A stretch of DNA of 64,000 nucleotides from Corynebacterium glucuronolyticum (GCA_022772305.1 JALFAQ010000002.1:1-64000), one strand, 5' to 3'; shown: positions 41,116 through 53,379, numbered from the stretch's first letter. Numbers and translations are program-made. The notes: generated by a model from the letters alone, not told the origin.

Positions 41116-42876
41116 TTACTCCAGGTAGTCTCGAAGCACCTGAGAACGCGACGGGTGGCGTAGCTTAGACATTGTCTTGGACTCAATCTGGCGAATGCGC
41201 TCACGGGTCACTCCGTAGACCTGACCAATCTCGTCCAACGTGCGAGGCATGCCGTCGGTGAGGCCAAAGCGGAGCTTGACCACGCCCGCTTCACGCTCGG
41301 ACAGAGTCTTGAGCACATCCTGCAGCTGGTCCTGCAGCAGCGTGAACGACACGGCGTCAACTGCGACAACAGCCTCAGAGTCCTCGATGAAATCACCCAG
41401 CTGGCTGTCGCCCTCATCGCCGATGGTCTGATCCAGGGAGATCGGCTCACGAGCGTACTGCTGGATTTCCAGCACCTTCTCCTCGGTGATGTCCATCTCC
41501 TTGGCCAGTTCCTGCGGGGTGGGTTCGCGACCCAGATCCTGCAGCAACTCGCGCTGGATTCGGCCGAGTTTGTTGATGACCTCAACCATGTGAACCGGGA
41601 TACGAATAGTACGGGCCTGGTCGGCCATGGCACGGGTAATCGCCTGGCGGATCCACCACGTGGCGTACGTAGAGAACTTGTAGCCCTTGGTGTAGTCGAA
41701 CTTCTCCACTGCGCGGATGAGGCCGAGGTTACCTTCCTGGATCAGATCCAGGAACGCCATTCCACGACCGGTGTAGCGCTTGGCGAGAGACACCACGAGA
41801 CGGAGGTTTGCTTCCAGCAGGTGGTTCTTTGCCTTGCGTCCATCGCGGGCAACAGCGCGCAGATCTCGCTTCTGGGAGTTTGCCGGCTTTTCGTGGGATT
41901 CAAGCCACTCCGGATCCTTGAACTGTCCCAGAAGGTGAGTTGCGTAGAGGCCGGCCTCAATGCGCTTGGCGAGTGACACCTCTTGCTCTGCATTCAGCAG
42001 CGCAACCTTACCGATCTGCTTGAGGTAGGCACGAACGGAGTCTGCAGAGGCGGTGAGCTCGGCATCCTTACGCGCCTGGCGGAGGGCTGCGGATTCCTCC
42101 TCATCCCAGACCGAGTGCTCTTCTTCTTCCTCTTCGTCGTCTACGTCGGCATCGGCACCGGAATCGAGAGGATGGGCCTCGTCGTCGGTGTCCTCCTCGA
42201 GATCCTCCGACTCGGTATCGTCAGCAGCCTTCGTATTCTCGTCCTCGTCTGCCTTCTTGGACGAGCGACGGGTGGTCTTCTTTGCTGTTTTCTTTGTCGA
42301 CTTCTTGGCAGTCTTCTTTGCCGTCTTTTTGGCCGTCTTCTTGGTGGTCTTGGGCGTATCCTCAGACTCGCCAGAATCGGTCTCAGCGTCGGCAGTGTCA
42401 GCGGTCTTCGCCGCGGTGGACACCTTGGAGGCTGCCTTGCGTGCGGTCTTCCGCGCAGTTTTCTTTGAGGTCTTTTTCGCCGTTTTCTTTGCAGCCTTCT
42501 TGGCTGTATTCTTTGCTGGGGTGGACGTGGTTTCGTCCTCTGTATCAGATTCGTCAGCAGACGTGGCCGCAGTGGGGGAGGCGGCCTTCGTCGCCTTGCG
42601 TGGTGTAGCCTTGCGTGCCGTTTTCTTCGCCGTCTTCTTGGCGGGAACAGAGGCGGATGCTGCATCATCCGCTGTCGATGCCTCGTCTGCCGCAGCGGTG
42701 GTTGCCTTGGCGGTACGGGCGGAGCGGGTGGCCTTCCGCGGGGTGGCCTTCTTAGCTGTCTTCTTCGCGGTGCGCGCCACCTTCTTAGCCGTCTTCTTCG
42801 CAGGGGCGGATGAAGTCACGGAGTTATCCTCCTGAGACTCATTCTGGGTATTATCCGAAGATTCAGTGGCTGTCAC
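41116..42876 (-). CDS. sigA: Primary RNA polymerase sigma factor SigA with long Lys/Ala-rich N-terminal extension
   Basis: [83 protein letters not shown]-terminal KKTAKK repeats. Confidence 0.96.
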   Translation of the reverse strand: MTATESSDNTQNESQEDNSVTSSAPAKKTAKKVARTAKKTAKKATPRKATRSARTAKATTAAADEASTADDAASASVPAKKTAKKTARKATPRKATKAASPTAATSADESDTEDETTSTPAKNTAKKAAKKTAKKTSKKTARKTARKAASKVSTAAKTADTADAETDSGESEDTPKTTKKTAKKTAKKTAKKSTKKTAKKTTRRSSKKADEDENTKAADDTESEDLEEDTDDEAHPLDSGADADVDDEEEEEEHSVWDEEESAALRQARKDAELTASADSVRAYLKQIGKVALLNAEQEVSLAKRIEAGLYATHLLGQFKDPEWLESHEKPANSQKRDLRAVARDGRKAKNHLLEANLRLVVSLAKRYTGRGMAFLDLIQEGNLGLIRAVEKFDYTKGYKFSTYATWWIRQAITRAMADQARTIRIPVHMVEVINKLGRIQRELLQDLGREPTPQELAKEMDITEEKVLEIQQYAREPISLDQTIGDEGDSQLGDFIEDSEAVVAVDAVSFTLLQDQLQDVLKTLSEREAGVVKLRFGLTDGMPRTLDEIGQVYGVTRERIRQIESKTMSKLRHPSRSQVLRDYLE

Positions 42877-43196
42877 GTACGCCCTTTCGCTTCAACTACA
42901 ACATCGAGTCCGTCACCGGTTAATTAAGCGAAAACTATTCACCTCAAAAACAGTGACTGTCTACGGCACTACATAGTAGTTCGGGTACTTGCCAGGCAAG
43001 AATTCACCCCGCCGTCGACGATCGACAACCCAGTATAGGTCAACTTTTGTAAACGTGTGCTTTCTCCTCCCCCTACCTTGTGTGAATTTACTCACAATGG
43101 TCTGTTATCTTTTGCCAGGAGTGTGTATAGGCGGTAGGGGAGAGAAACATTAACAGTGCCTGATTGGGTGGATGACCTGGCACAAATTCTTTGCGG

Positions 43197-43949
43197 TTAA
43201 GGGCGGAGTTTGTGCTCCGCAGCGAGCGCTGCTCCAATGATGCCCGCCTTATTTCGCAACTCTGCGGGAACAACGGGAGTTTCGCATGTGAGATAGGGGA
43301 CCCACTTGTCCGCCTTCCTAGAAATTCCGCCACCAACGATAAACAAGGACGGCCAGAAAAGCTGCTCGTATTCGGTCAAAACCTTGGATACACGTTTGGC
43401 CCACTTCTTATAGGTGAGGTCTTTTTTCTCCTTGACCGCGCTGGAGGCGTATTTCTCAGCCTCATGGCCGTCGACTGTAAGGTGCCCGAGCTCCGTATTC
43501 GGGTACAACGTGCCGTCGATAAGCAAAGCAGTGCCGATACCGGTGCCGAGGGTGACAAGAATGACGGGGCCTTCCTTGGCTTCGGGGACACCGTAGGTTA
43601 CCTCGGCGAGTCCGGCTGCATCGGCATCGTTGAGAACGTAGACATCCTCTGTGCCGAGAGCCGTGGAGAAGAGGGCGTGCGCGTCCGTATTGACCCACGA
43701 TTTGTCAATGTTTGCGGCCATAAGAGCGGTCTGATTCTTCACCGCTGACGGGATGGTAATCCCCACAGGGCCATCCCACTCTGCTTTGTCCACAATCTCT
43801 TTCACGGTGTCTGCGACAGCTTCGGGAGTAGCTGGTTGTGGAGTGAGAATCTTGATGCGGTCGCCGATGAAGTCGCCCTTGTCCAGGTCAACTGTGGCCC
43901 CCTTGATTCCGGAGCCGCCAACGTCGATGCCAAATCCGATACGCGTCAT
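43197..43949 (-). CDS. ppgK: Polyphosphate glucokinase
   Basis: [45 protein letters not shown]-type; divergent to suhB and next to sigA. Confidence 0.94.
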   Translation of the reverse strand: MTRIGFGIDVGGSGIKGATVDLDKGDFIGDRIKILTPQPATPEAVADTVKEIVDKAEWDGPVGITIPSAVKNQTALMAANIDKSWVNTDAHALFSTALGTEDVYVLNDADAAGLAEVTYGVPEAKEGPVILVTLGTGIGTALLIDGTLYPNTELGHLTVDGHEAEKYASSAVKEKKDLTYKKWAKRVSKVLTEYEQLFWPSLFIVGGGISRKADKWVPYLTCETPVVPAELRNKAGIIGAALAAEHKLRP

Positions 43950-44204
43950 GCCCATCATCCTAACCGGTACGACGAGACGACACAGAGGTTTCGATTTTTC
44001 ATGTGGATGCAGACCGGAGGGGCAACGCTGGCGCCGTAAAGGGGGTCTCGGTGTGCGGGAACGGCTGTGCCCGTCGTTCGTGGTTAGTCTTGGTGTGTGG
44101 GTAGCGACGACTGTTGTCACTGGTGCGATACCTGCGTGACGGAGATTCCGCCATCGGCATGACACGCGTGGCACGTACGAACAAGCGTTAAAGGAGAAGC
44201 AACA

Positions 44205-45098
44205 ATGAACCAGCATAACGGGGCGGCAGCATCTAAGGAATCAACTACATCTCCCGCGAGGCTTCGGGATATTGCGGTAGTTGTCGCGCTCAAAGCCGCA
44301 GCGCTCATCCGGAAGGAGCGTGCGGCGATTGGGGACTTAGGAAAAGTTACAACGACGAAGAGTTCAACGGTGGACCCGGTGACGGAGGTAGACAAGCACT
44401 CTGAGCAGCTGATTACTTCTACCGTCGCAGCGTTGCGTCCCGGGGATGGGTTCTTAGGGGAGGAAGGTGCACGGTCGAGTTCGCAGACCGGTGTCACGTG
44501 GGTCATTGACCCGATCGATGGGACCGTCAACTTCATTTACGGGATTCCGCAGTACGCGGTGTCCATTGCAGCAGCTGTTGACGGTGAGATTGTCGCCGGC
44601 GCTGTGATAAACGTGGTCACCGGCGAGCTGTACCGCGCGGCCCGTGGTGAGGGCGCGGAGAAAGCACGCACCCCGCTGGATACCGACGTGGAAAACGTCG
44701 AATTTCTGCCCATCACTGCCTCCGGTGTCGACTCGATCGGCCAAAGCTTGCTTGCGACGGGGTTTGCCTACCTTGCTTCGCGACGCGTGAAGCAGGCGGA
44801 AATCCTCACGCACCTACTTCCTGCCGTGCGTGATATCCGTCGTATGGGCTCGGCGGCATTGGACCTGTGCGCGCTGGCTGAGGGGCGTGTGGAATGCTAT
44901 TTTGAGCACGGCATTCATCCGTGGGATTACGCCGCGGGGCAGATCATTGCGGAAGAAGCGGGTGCTCGCATGCATTCCCCGGGGATCGATGTTCCCGGTA
45001 GTCAGGGGCACCCTGTGTGGGGTGCCGCACCCAATATCGAACAGAGATTCCGCGAACTCCTCGCGTCTGCGCATGCGTTAGACCCGATCCCGGACTAA
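44205..45098 (+). CDS. suhB: Inositol monophosphatase family protein
   Basis: FLGEEGARSSSQTGVTWVIDPIDGTVNFIYGIPQYAVSIA; HPWDYAAGQIIAEEAG. Confidence 0.93.
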   Translation: MNQHNGAAASKESTTSPARLRDIAVVVALKAAALIRKERAAIGDLGKVTTTKSSTVDPVTEVDKHSEQLITSTVAALRPGDGFLGEEGARSSSQTGVTWVIDPIDGTVNFIYGIPQYAVSIAAAVDGEIVAGAVINVVTGELYRAARGEGAEKARTPLDTDVENVEFLPITASGVDSIGQSLLATGFAYLASRRVKQAEILTHLLPAVRDIRRMGSAALDLCALAEGRVECYFEHGIHPWDYAAGQIIAEEAGARMHSPGIDVPGSQGHPVWGAAPNIEQRFRELLASAHALDPIPD

Positions 45099-45635
45099 AC
45101 TGAGCGGTCAGAGGGATGTAACCGGTGTGAGTGCTAAGGGTGAAAATCTCGCCAAAGCCATGAGGCGCGGTGCCAACGAGGGTTCGACGAGCCGTCGCTG
45201 GCACTGCGCCGTATCCGGTTAACGATGATGGGGCGAGGTCCCTTGGGCGTGTCTGAAGCGTAGGGGGGAATCGCTATGTGGATATGGGGGCCGGGGCGAA
45301 AGCGAGGCATGAAAAAGGTCAGTGGGTGACCGCATACGAAGCTAGATTTTGCGGTGTTTCGTGGATGTGTGAGCGGGCTTCACGGCGGCGGGAAAAGCTG
45401 CCGGATTCGAAGCTTAGGAAACATCAGGAAAAGATAAGAAACACTCAGATTCTTTTGGGGTTGAATATTCTTGAAAATTACCCCCATGCAGCGCTGTGTA
45501 CTGCTGTTATCTCTAGTGGGGGTGGAAGAAGTGACAACATCTGATAGGTCGCTCTAGTATGCCGAGAAAGCAAGGAACACACATGTGATTCCTTACCACT
45601 TGACAAGACTGAGTAATAAGGATTATTCAACTTAC

Positions 45636-45929
45636 ATGGCTACTGATTACGATGCACCGCGTCGTCTCGCAGACGATGATCCGGACGCCGATTCCCTCGA
45701 AGGTCTCCGCTCGCAGGAAAAGCAAAGCGATGAGATGGATGACAACGGTGACGAAGTTGAAACTTTTGACATTCCGACCCAGGATGTCACCCGTGAGGAA
45801 ATCGATGTTGCAGTAGTTCCGAAGCGTAGCGACGAATTCACCTGCGGCTCCTGCTTCATTGTTCAGAGCCGCAAGCGCTTGTCCCACGAGGAGCCGGACG
45901 GTACCCTCATCTGCATGGACTGCGCATAG
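45636..45929 (+). CDS. DUF4193 domain-containing protein
   Basis: MATDYDAPRR...FTCGSCFIVQSRKRLSHEEPDGTLICMDCA. Confidence 0.9.
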   Translation: MATDYDAPRRLADDDPDADSLEGLRSQEKQSDEMDDNGDEVETFDIPTQDVTREEIDVAVVPKRSDEFTCGSCFIVQSRKRLSHEEPDGTLICMDCA

Positions 45930-46268
45930 ACTTTACGTTCCTGTTCTGACTCACCTTCCTCGTGGTTGGTGTCCTCCATGTCTGTGGAGAAAGCATACTG
46001 CGGAGGGTAGCAGAAAATAGTTCTTATGACCGGCCCGTGCCTGACATGGCACGGATGCGTCAGCTCCTGTGCACGCACTAGCGTGCGCGCACACTGCGCT
46101 ACTCGGATTTCCTAGCGCACACAGTAAACCCCTGTCTCTAGAAAGAGACGGGGGTTTATCCATTGGTAGTGGAGCGTAGCGCTACGGCACCGAAATTGAG
46201 AACATAAAAATACCCGCGACGGGATACCTCAATGCGTATTCACCGTGCGGGTTTGTGCGTTTGCGTCT

Positions 46269-46799
46269 CTAAGCCTTGTCGGAGTCGACCATCATCGAGA
46301 GAGCTTCGTCCACCTGGTCGGGGACGAAAGCGCGAATGAGACTTTCTGGATCGCGGGAGCTCACTAGCCAGTAGGGGGTGGGATCTTCGGGATCGTCGAG
46401 AACGAACATCGCAAGCTGCTTCACCCAACCGTGGTAAATGAGGAACGCTGCGGGATCGAGCTGTCGTCCCATGGCGGATTGCTTTGCAGATTGGGGAATA
46501 GCAAGGCTGCGGGAGACAACAGACGCTGGGAGATTGGCACCTTTAGATGTCAGCCACCGCTCGCCGGAGGAATCCTGCTCGACGCGCACGGAGTTACTGG
46601 ACAATGAGAGGAGGAACCAGATGACTGCGCCTCCGAAGATAGCGAAGGTGATGTACCCCCAAATCATTTCCCTGTTGTGCTGCACCTGGGCTGCGATGAG
46701 GAATGCAACTGCGAGACCGAAAACCCACCACCATACGGGTGCATGGTGTCGTTCTTGGTAGAGCACAACGGGTTCGTGTGCCTTCTTTTCTCCGCTCAT
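46269..46799 (-). CDS. DUF3093 domain-containing protein
   Basis: VLYQERHHAPVWWWVFGLAVAFLIAAQV ... PYWLVSSRDPESLIRAF. Confidence 0.87.
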   Translation of the reverse strand: MSGEKKAHEPVVLYQERHHAPVWWWVFGLAVAFLIAAQVQHNREMIWGYITFAIFGGAVIWFLLSLSSNSVRVEQDSSGERWLTSKGANLPASVVSRSLAIPQSAKQSAMGRQLDPAAFLIYHGWVKQLAMFVLDDPEDPTPYWLVSSRDPESLIRAFVPDQVDEALSMMVDSDKA

Positions 46800-47241
46800 G
46801 GTTCATCAGTCTAACCCACTTAAAACTTTAGGCGGATAAGGGCTAGCCTTATGTGTGTTGCGCGACACATACCTCATTCTCACCGCCCTTCTTCTGCATT
46901 CGCACCTGCTGTGAGTGGTGTTTTTCGTCACGCATGCCCCGGCGGGCACATTCGTTTTCAGCACATGTCACAAACACTTGTCGTAGTGGTAGCGTTTTGG
47001 CAGGCGTGCACGAGCCCTCTTCACAGAAGGGCTGCTTTGCCTCGTCACCTCCTTTTGTACTGCGGTCTTGAACCCCCGTTTTGTACTGCCGGCTGGTGCT
47101 CTGCGTGTACGACACGTGAAAATAGGAAACGAGGTTAACGTGTGCAGGAACCCTGGGCTGGTAGCCGTACCTTTGTGGCCGGTTCGCGTCTGCACAGCTA
47201 CCTGAGGGGAAACAGTAGGAGAATTTTTGTAGTCTGGAGCG

Positions 47242-47691
47242 GTGGAAAAACTAGCAATTAAACGACTCGATCCTGACCTCCCTCTGCCACAGCGCGCCCA
47301 TGCAGATGACGCAGGAATCGATCTGCACTCTGCGGAGAACATCACCCTCCAACCGGGAGAGCGTGCCCTCGTATCGACGGGTATCGCCATGGCTATCGAG
47401 ACGGGCTACGTTGGCCTTATTCATCCTCGTTCCGGTCTCGCAGCGAAGAAGGGGCTGTCCATCGTCAATACTCCCGGAACAATTGACTCCGGGTACCGCG
47501 GGGAAATCAAGGTATGCCTGGTCAACACCGACCGCTCCGAGGCGATCGACATTGTCCGTGGAGACCGGATTGCCCAGCTGCTCATTCAGAAGATTGAGCT
47601 CCCTGTCGTTGTCGAGGTGGACGAGCTCGATGAGACGGAACGTGGCGAAGGCGGTTACGGATCCACAGGTGGCTCTGCGCTTCTCAGCTAA
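47242..47691 (+). CDS. dut: dUTP diphosphatase
   Basis: [67 protein letters not shown]. Confidence 0.96.
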   Translation: MEKLAIKRLDPDLPLPQRAHADDAGIDLHSAENITLQPGERALVSTGIAMAIETGYVGLIHPRSGLAAKKGLSIVNTPGTIDSGYRGEIKVCLVNTDRSEAIDIVRGDRIAQLLIQKIELPVVVEVDELDETERGEGGYGSTGGSALLS

Positions 47692-47837
47692 CAGATCCTA
47701 GGGGCATTGACGCTGCCCGACCCGTACGTGAGTGCAGGAGCTCCGTCGTGGAAACGAAGAGGGCTGTACTATCCGAAAGTAAAGCAAGACAGTGGACTGT
47801 GTGACACGAACGACCACAATCAACTAAGGACAAGACA

Positions 47838-48836
47838 GTGGATATTTTTGGACCATTTGATTCGGCAAGCGCCGCGGCGACAGACCTCGACGTAAGCGAC
47901 TTTGCATCGAGCGTCTTGGACTTGGGATCCCTCAGGATTCCGCTTCCTCACAACTCAGAGGTACAGGTGGAGATGGGGGAGCAGGGGCCGAAGTTGCTCC
48001 ACATCGTCACGCCTTACGGACGCATTACTCCTGTCGGTTTCGCTGCAGCAAAATCGGGGAATCTTTGGCGAGAGGTGTACCCCAGCATCGTCGACGGCAT
48101 GACCAATGATGGGCTGGAGGCTCACGTTGAAGACGGCCCCTGGGGGGCAGAGGTGGTCGGCCGCACGCAGCGGGCAACCCTGCGGCTCATTGGTGTACAA
48201 GGTGGCCGGTGGATGATCCGGTTCACCTGTGCAGCACCAAATGAAACGGCCGATGAGATGGCGGACATCGCGCGAGAAACAATCGCGCGCACGGTTGTTG
48301 ATCGCGGCGAGGCCCCCATCCCTCCAGGACAGCCACTGCCTATCTCCGTTCCCGATGCGCTAGCCAAGCAGATCCAGGCGGCAATGCTAGCACGGGCCCA
48401 ACGCGCACACACCATCGCGCGCCAGCCCCAGGACACCTCCGCTAGAGCAGCAGCGGCACAAACGGAAAACGCGAACCAGGCACCAAGCCAAAGAGACGAT
48501 AAAGAGGAATCTGAATCTGAGGAGGGGGCTGGATCCAGCCGCCATTCTTTGGCCGGAAACGACACGGATTCCGGTGCACACGCCTACGCCGCCCCAGGGG
48601 CGACCGGTTTCGACCAGTCTGCCCACGATAGCCGGACCGAGGAGCTCGACACCGAGGGCAAGAGCGCCGAGGATGTCGCTGAGATGGGTAACACCGGTGA
48701 GTTTGTGGAAAGCACCCGTGGGACCAATACGTCCAGCAATGCAAAAGAGGCGCGGGAGCGCATGTTCGAGTGGCGCTCCGATAGCGTGAATGGTTCTGCT
48801 ATCCAGCAGATTGCACCACAGAACCGCTCCTTTTAG
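47838..48836 (+). CDS. DUF3710 domain-containing protein
   Basis: DLGSLRIPLPHNSEVQVEMGEQGPKLLHIVTPYGRITPVGFAAAKSGNLWREV ... EDGPWGAEVVG. Confidence 0.87.
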   Translation: MDIFGPFDSASAAATDLDVSDFASSVLDLGSLRIPLPHNSEVQVEMGEQGPKLLHIVTPYGRITPVGFAAAKSGNLWREVYPSIVDGMTNDGLEAHVEDGPWGAEVVGRTQRATLRLIGVQGGRWMIRFTCAAPNETADEMADIARETIARTVVDRGEAPIPPGQPLPISVPDALAKQIQAAMLARAQRAHTIARQPQDTSARAAAAQTENANQAPSQRDDKEESESEEGAGSSRHSLAGNDTDSGAHAYAAPGATGFDQSAHDSRTEELDTEGKSAEDVAEMGNTGEFVESTRGTNTSSNAKEARERMFEWRSDSVNGSAIQQIAPQNRSF

Positions 48837-48981
48837 AGCTCGCATCAGCGTGCCCCAGCCTTGGCAAGCTGTGGCATTCGTGCTGTGCTACGTGGCTGCC
48901 CGCCCTGCGGGTTGTGTGGACGAGCCCGGGCAACTGTAATGTGACTACATTGCCCGAGATGACAGAGAACAAGGACACAAT

Positions 48982-49854
48982 GTGACTCAAGACGAAAACG
49001 CGCAGCAGCCGGGAAGCGAGGAAAGGTTAACGCTTCCGCAAAACCCTCAGCTTGCCGGGGACAGCTCAGTGGGCACTAGTGCTGGAGATGCACCGACGGT
49101 TGACGCACCCGGAAACGGCGATCACGGCGCAGTTGGGGTGACCACGACCGCCGGGAAGAGGGACGTAGCGGAAGACCGAAGCTCTTCCCCGCACGGCACG
49201 GTAGGCATCCCCGCGGACGAGGATGATGCACCAAGCCTCCTCGATCAAATGGGTGGGCTGTCCGGGCTTATTGCGACGACACTGCCGATTGTTGTCTACG
49301 TCCCCGCCAACTCGTTTTTCGGGCTGACGACGGCGATCGTCGCGGCCCTTGGTGTGGCTGCACTCGTCTTCGTCTGGCGCCTGGTGCGCAAAGAAACTCT
49401 CCAGCCGGCAGTATCCGGCTTTCTTGGATTGATTTTCTGCGCAGCAATCGCGTGGTTCATGGGTGACGCGAAGGGATTTTTCCTGTACGGAATCTGGATG
49501 TCACTGCTCTACGCCGTCATCTTTGTCATTTCCATCCTTGTTCGCTGGCCTGCTGTCGGCGTGATTTGGAAAGGAATCAAGGGAGATGGCTTCGGCTGGC
49601 GGAAGTTCCCGCGGGCTCGACGCTTTTATGATGTGGCGACCGTAGCCTGGGCGATTGTGTTCGTCGCCAGGTTTATTATTCAAAATCATCTTTACAATGC
49701 TGCCTCGACAACGGCACTTGGCGTGGTGAAAATCCTCATGGGGTGGCCACTTACTGCTGTTGTCCTGCTCGTCACCATCTGGGCAGTGAGGAAGGCCGAT
49801 GCAGTCATCGCGGATGTGGAAGAAGACCAGAAGTTAGGAGAAAGCCATGAGTGA
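48982..49854 (+). CDS. DUF3159 domain-containing membrane protein
   Basis: LLDQMGGLSGLIATTLPIVVYVPANSFFGLTTAIVAALG..., several TM segments. Confidence 0.87.
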   Translation: MTQDENAQQPGSEERLTLPQNPQLAGDSSVGTSAGDAPTVDAPGNGDHGAVGVTTTAGKRDVAEDRSSSPHGTVGIPADEDDAPSLLDQMGGLSGLIATTLPIVVYVPANSFFGLTTAIVAALGVAALVFVWRLVRKETLQPAVSGFLGLIFCAAIAWFMGDAKGFFLYGIWMSLLYAVIFVISILVRWPAVGVIWKGIKGDGFGWRKFPRARRFYDVATVAWAIVFVARFIIQNHLYNAASTTALGVVKILMGWPLTAVVLLVTIWAVRKADAVIADVEEDQKLGESHE

Positions 49855-51097
49855 AACCGAGGCATCAGAGGAAACGAAGCAAGAGATCACTGTTGGGGAT
49901 CGCGTGAATGTACGCGCCGATCGTCCCGCCCACGGGGGAGAGTCGATCGGAACCGTGGACGAACGAGTAGTTTTTCTCGAGGGAGCGCTCCCAGGCGACA
50001 CTGTTGTCGCAACCGTGACCCAAAAGAAGAAAAGATTTCTCCGCGCAGCGGTTGACTCAGTCGCAGAAGGCGGCCCCTACCGTGGACCATCCCGGTGTGA
50101 CGCAGCCGCAGCAGGTGCCGGTTGCTGTGACTTCCACGAGGTCATTCCTGAAAAGGAAGCGGAGCTTAAACGCGTGATCCTGGAAGATCAGCTCCACCGG
50201 ATTGGGCACTTTGACGGTGAACTCCCGAGCATCGAAATCGTGCCCATCGACGATGCGCCGGGGTACCGCACACGAGCGCGATTCGGCGTGAACACGTCGG
50301 GGCATGCCGGAGTCCGCAAGCGGCACTCCAACGAGGTGCTTACAACTCGCTGCAGCGCCATCGATCCGCGCATTTATAACGTGGTGGAACAACACACCTT
50401 TACTCCCGGGGCCGAGGTTGTCTGCGCCGTGGACGCTAACGGAGAAGTGCACGTAAAGGAAACCGTTCGTGCGCCTCGCGGGAAGCGTGTGAGCAACCGT
50501 GGGCACCAGGTAAGTGGCGACAAGCTAGTCCAAGAAATGGTGGGCACCACGCCGTTCGAATTCCCTGTAACGGGATTCTGGCAGGCGCACAAAGACATCC
50601 CCGAATTGTTCAGTTCGCTTATCCGTACGGCGACGGAAAGCGATGATTTCTCGGCTGCTACCCCTACCGAGGAGAGCCTAGTGGGCTGGGATCTCTATGG
50701 TGGCGTCGGGGCACTCGCACCGGCCGTTGTCGATGCATTGGGGAGTCCGGAGGCCGAGGTGATCAGCGTGGATACGACAAACGTGAAAGACTGGCAGGGG
50801 TCGGACCAGGTTGCGTTCGCCCGCGGTGATGTCGCCGCGACGATAGCAACGTTGCCAAACCCAGCACTGGTCATTCTCGATCCGCCGCGGACAGGTGCAA
50901 GTGACAAAACTATCGCTGACATCGCCATGCGACGACCACAGCGGGTCATTCACTTCGGCTGTGACCCTGCAACCTGCGCCCGCGATCTACGTACGTGGGT
51001 TGACAATGGGTATCAGGTCGATCGCATCTTCCTGGTCAATGCGTTCCCAGGAAGCTATCACTTTGAGACAGTGGTTTCCCTTTCCGCCACGAATTAG
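49847..51097 (+). CDS. TrmA/RumA-like class I SAM-dependent RNA methyltransferase
   Basis: N-terminal TRAM-like region; GFWQAHKDIPELFSSLI, LVGWDLYGGVGALAPAV, LVILDPPRTGASDKTI; overlaps the DUF3159 stop by 8 bp. Confidence 0.88.
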   Translation: MSETEASEETKQEITVGDRVNVRADRPAHGGESIGTVDERVVFLEGALPGDTVVATVTQKKKRFLRAAVDSVAEGGPYRGPSRCDAAAAGAGCCDFHEVIPEKEAELKRVILEDQLHRIGHFDGELPSIEIVPIDDAPGYRTRARFGVNTSGHAGVRKRHSNEVLTTRCSAIDPRIYNVVEQHTFTPGAEVVCAVDANGEVHVKETVRAPRGKRVSNRGHQVSGDKLVQEMVGTTPFEFPVTGFWQAHKDIPELFSSLIRTATESDDFSAATPTEESLVGWDLYGGVGALAPAVVDALGSPEAEVISVDTTNVKDWQGSDQVAFARGDVAATIATLPNPALVILDPPRTGASDKTIADIAMRRPQRVIHFGCDPATCARDLRTWVDNGYQVDRIFLVNAFPGSYHFETVVSLSATN

Positions 51098-51387
51098 GTA
51101 CAGATTGAAAGAAATACGTACACGGGCCAGGGTAAAGTTTTGCTCTATTGGGTAAATGTTTACCCCCGCTTTCCTAAGAATCCACCTTTGGCTGTGTCTC
51201 GTTTCAGCCACAGGTACACTCTTTTAACAAACGGTGCGCGCGTTCTGGTGGCAGTTTTCTATCAGAATGTTCGCCTACTGTGGAGACTCGCCGGTAATGC
51301 GTGTGAAGCGATTGGCTTTTAGCGAGTAGCTCCGTGGCTACCGTTCCTGTCCGCGCAATGTGTGTAAAGTGAGGCATCGAATAACTT

Positions 51388-53379
51388 ATGAGCCTTCTCG
51401 AAAGGATTGTTTCCCCCCGCGACGTTCGCGCTCTTCCGCAAGAGCGCCTCGAAGATCTGGCCAGCGAGATTCGCGATTTCCTGGTTGAGAAGGTCTCCGC
51501 AACTGGAGGGCACCTTGGGCCGAACTTGGGCGTTGTCGAGCTCACTATTGCACTCCACAGGATCTTCGAATCCCCCAAGGATCCGCTCATCTTTGACACC
51601 TCGCACCAGTCGTACGTGCACAAGATACTGACGGGCCGGGCAGACAAGTTCGATACTCTGCGACAAAAGGACGGACTTTCCGGGTACACGGACCGGGCCG
51701 AGTCGGAACACGATTGGACCGAGTCCTCCCACGCGTCGGCCGCGTTGAGCTATGCGGACGGGCTGGCGAAGGCCTTCGCTCTGACGGATCAGATTGACCG
51801 CAAGGTCATCGCGGTTGTCGGCGATGGCGCTCTTACAGGTGGAATGTGCTGGGAAGCACTGAATAATATCGCTGCGGATAAGACGCGCAACATCGTCATT
51901 GTCGTCAACGACAACGGCCGCAGCTACTCGCCGACGATCGGCGGCTTCGCCAATAGCCTTGCCGATCTTCGCACCCAGCCGTTCTATGACAAGGTGATGG
52001 AGCAGGGCAAAACCACACTCAATTCCATGGGGTGGGTGGGCAAGCGCACCTTTGAGGTCATGCACGCGCTCAAGGAGGGCGTCAAGTACCACGTCATCCC
52101 CACGGAGATGTTCCCCGAACTGAACATGAAATACGTGGGCCCGGTGGATGGCCACAATATCCAGGCGCTGGAGCATGCGTTCAAGTACGCAAAGGAATAC
52201 ACCGGTCCGATCATCATCCACTGCGTGACGGAAAAGGGGCGCGGTTACGCCCCGGCGGAAAACAAGACGAGCGATCTCATGCACTCCACCGGCGCGATCA
52301 ACCCGGAGACCGGTATTCCGCTTGCTAAATCACAGCGCTCGTGGACGGATGTCTTCACCGAGGAGCTCCTCAAGGCGGGTGCTCGCCGGGACGATGTTGT
52401 CGCAATCACGGCCGCGATGGCAGGCCCAACCGGGCTCGCGAAGTTTGGGGAGAAGTTCCCCGATAGGCTTTTCGACGTCGGCATCGCTGAGCAGCACGCG
52501 ACAACGTCGGCTGCCGGCTTGGCGCTGGGTGGTCTGCACCCGGTTGTGGCGTTGTACTCCACGTTCCTCAACCGTGCTTTTGACCAGATGCTCATGGACG
52601 TGGGACTGCTCAAACTCCCCGTCACCATCGTGCTTGACAGGTCCGGTATCACCGGCTCAGATGGTGCATCTCATAACGGTGTGTGGGACATGGCCATTGC
52701 CGGCATCGTTCCCGGAATGCACCTGGCTGCGCCGCGCGACGATGAGCGCTTGAAGGAACAGTTCAACGAGGCCATCGAATACGCAGACGGGCCGACGATT
52801 GTTCGCTTCCCCAAGGGTGCCCTCGTCCCTGTCATTGATCCGGTCGAGACCGTAGAGGGGGGAGCGGAGTTCATCTATAAGTCGAGCCGTGTGGACGGTA
52901 ATGACCGTGACGACGCAGCTGCAGATAAGCAGCATTCCGTTCTTATCGTCTCTATTGGTGCGTTGGCCGGTTCCTGCGTGGAAGCAGCTCGCATGCTGGA
53001 AGAGGAAGGCCTCGCGGTCGATGTCCTCGATCCGGGCTGGGTGATTCCCGTCAACCCGGTGATCCCTGAGCTCGCCGAGCAGTATGACACCGTCGTCACG
53101 GTGGAGGATGGCGTGATTCATGGTGGCGTTGGCTCGATGATCGACTCCGTGTGCGATCAGTGCGGTGTCGATACACCGGTGCGCATTATCGCCGTGCCAC
53201 AGAAGTTCCTGCGCCACGCGTCTCGTTCCCAGGTTTTGGCTGAACTTGGAATGGATGCACCGGGCATCGCCGAATCTATCCGTGGGTGGTGCACACCAGG
53301 TGCGGGAAGCCCTGCTCACCCGGACGCGCAATCGAGTGTGTCGTACTTGCGAGCCTTCGGCAACCACAGCGGAAAATAA
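51388..53379 (+). CDS. dxs: 1-deoxy-D-xylulose-5-phosphate synthase
   Basis: [38 protein letters not shown] (TPP motif), [21 protein letters not shown]. Confidence 0.97.
   Translation: MSLLERIVSPRDVRALPQERLEDLASEIRDFLVEKVSATGGHLGPNLGVVELTIALHRIFESPKDPLIFDTSHQSYVHKILTGRADKFDTLRQKDGLSGYTDRAESEHDWTESSHASAALSYADGLAKAFALTDQIDRKVIAVVGDGALTGGMCWEALNNIAADKTRNIVIVVNDNGRSYSPTIGGFANSLADLRTQPFYDKVMEQGKTTLNSMGWVGKRTFEVMHALKEGVKYHVIPTEMFPELNMKYVGPVDGHNIQALEHAFKYAKEYTGPIIIHCVTEKGRGYAPAENKTSDLMHSTGAINPETGIPLAKSQRSWTDVFTEELLKAGARRDDVVAITAAMAGPTGLAKFGEKFPDRLFDVGIAEQHATTSAAGLALGGLHPVVALYSTFLNRAFDQMLMDVGLLKLPVTIVLDRSGITGSDGASHNGVWDMAIAGIVPGMHLAAPRDDERLKEQFNEAIEYADGPTIVRFPKGALVPVIDPVETVEGGAEFIYKSSRVDGNDRDDAAADKQHSVLIVSIGALAGSCVEAARMLEEEGLAVDVLDPGWVIPVNPVIPELAEQYDTVVTVEDGVIHGGVGSMIDSVCDQCGVDTPVRIIAVPQKFLRHASRSQVLAELGMDAPGIAESIRGWCTPGAGSPAHPDAQSSVSYLRAFGNHSGK

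Noticed and set aside
42210-42830. Short repeated sequence blocks resembling a repeat array
   Set aside because: They encode the KKTAKK repeats of SigA in frame; irregular spacing and no spacer/repeat structure, so not CRISPR.
46836-46858. ataagggctagccttat as a DtxR iron box
   Set aside because: Only about half of the 19-bp DtxR consensus matches; too weak without expression or binding data.
51319-52284. 321 aa minus-strand ORF opposite dxs
   Set aside because: Antisense shadow of dxs.
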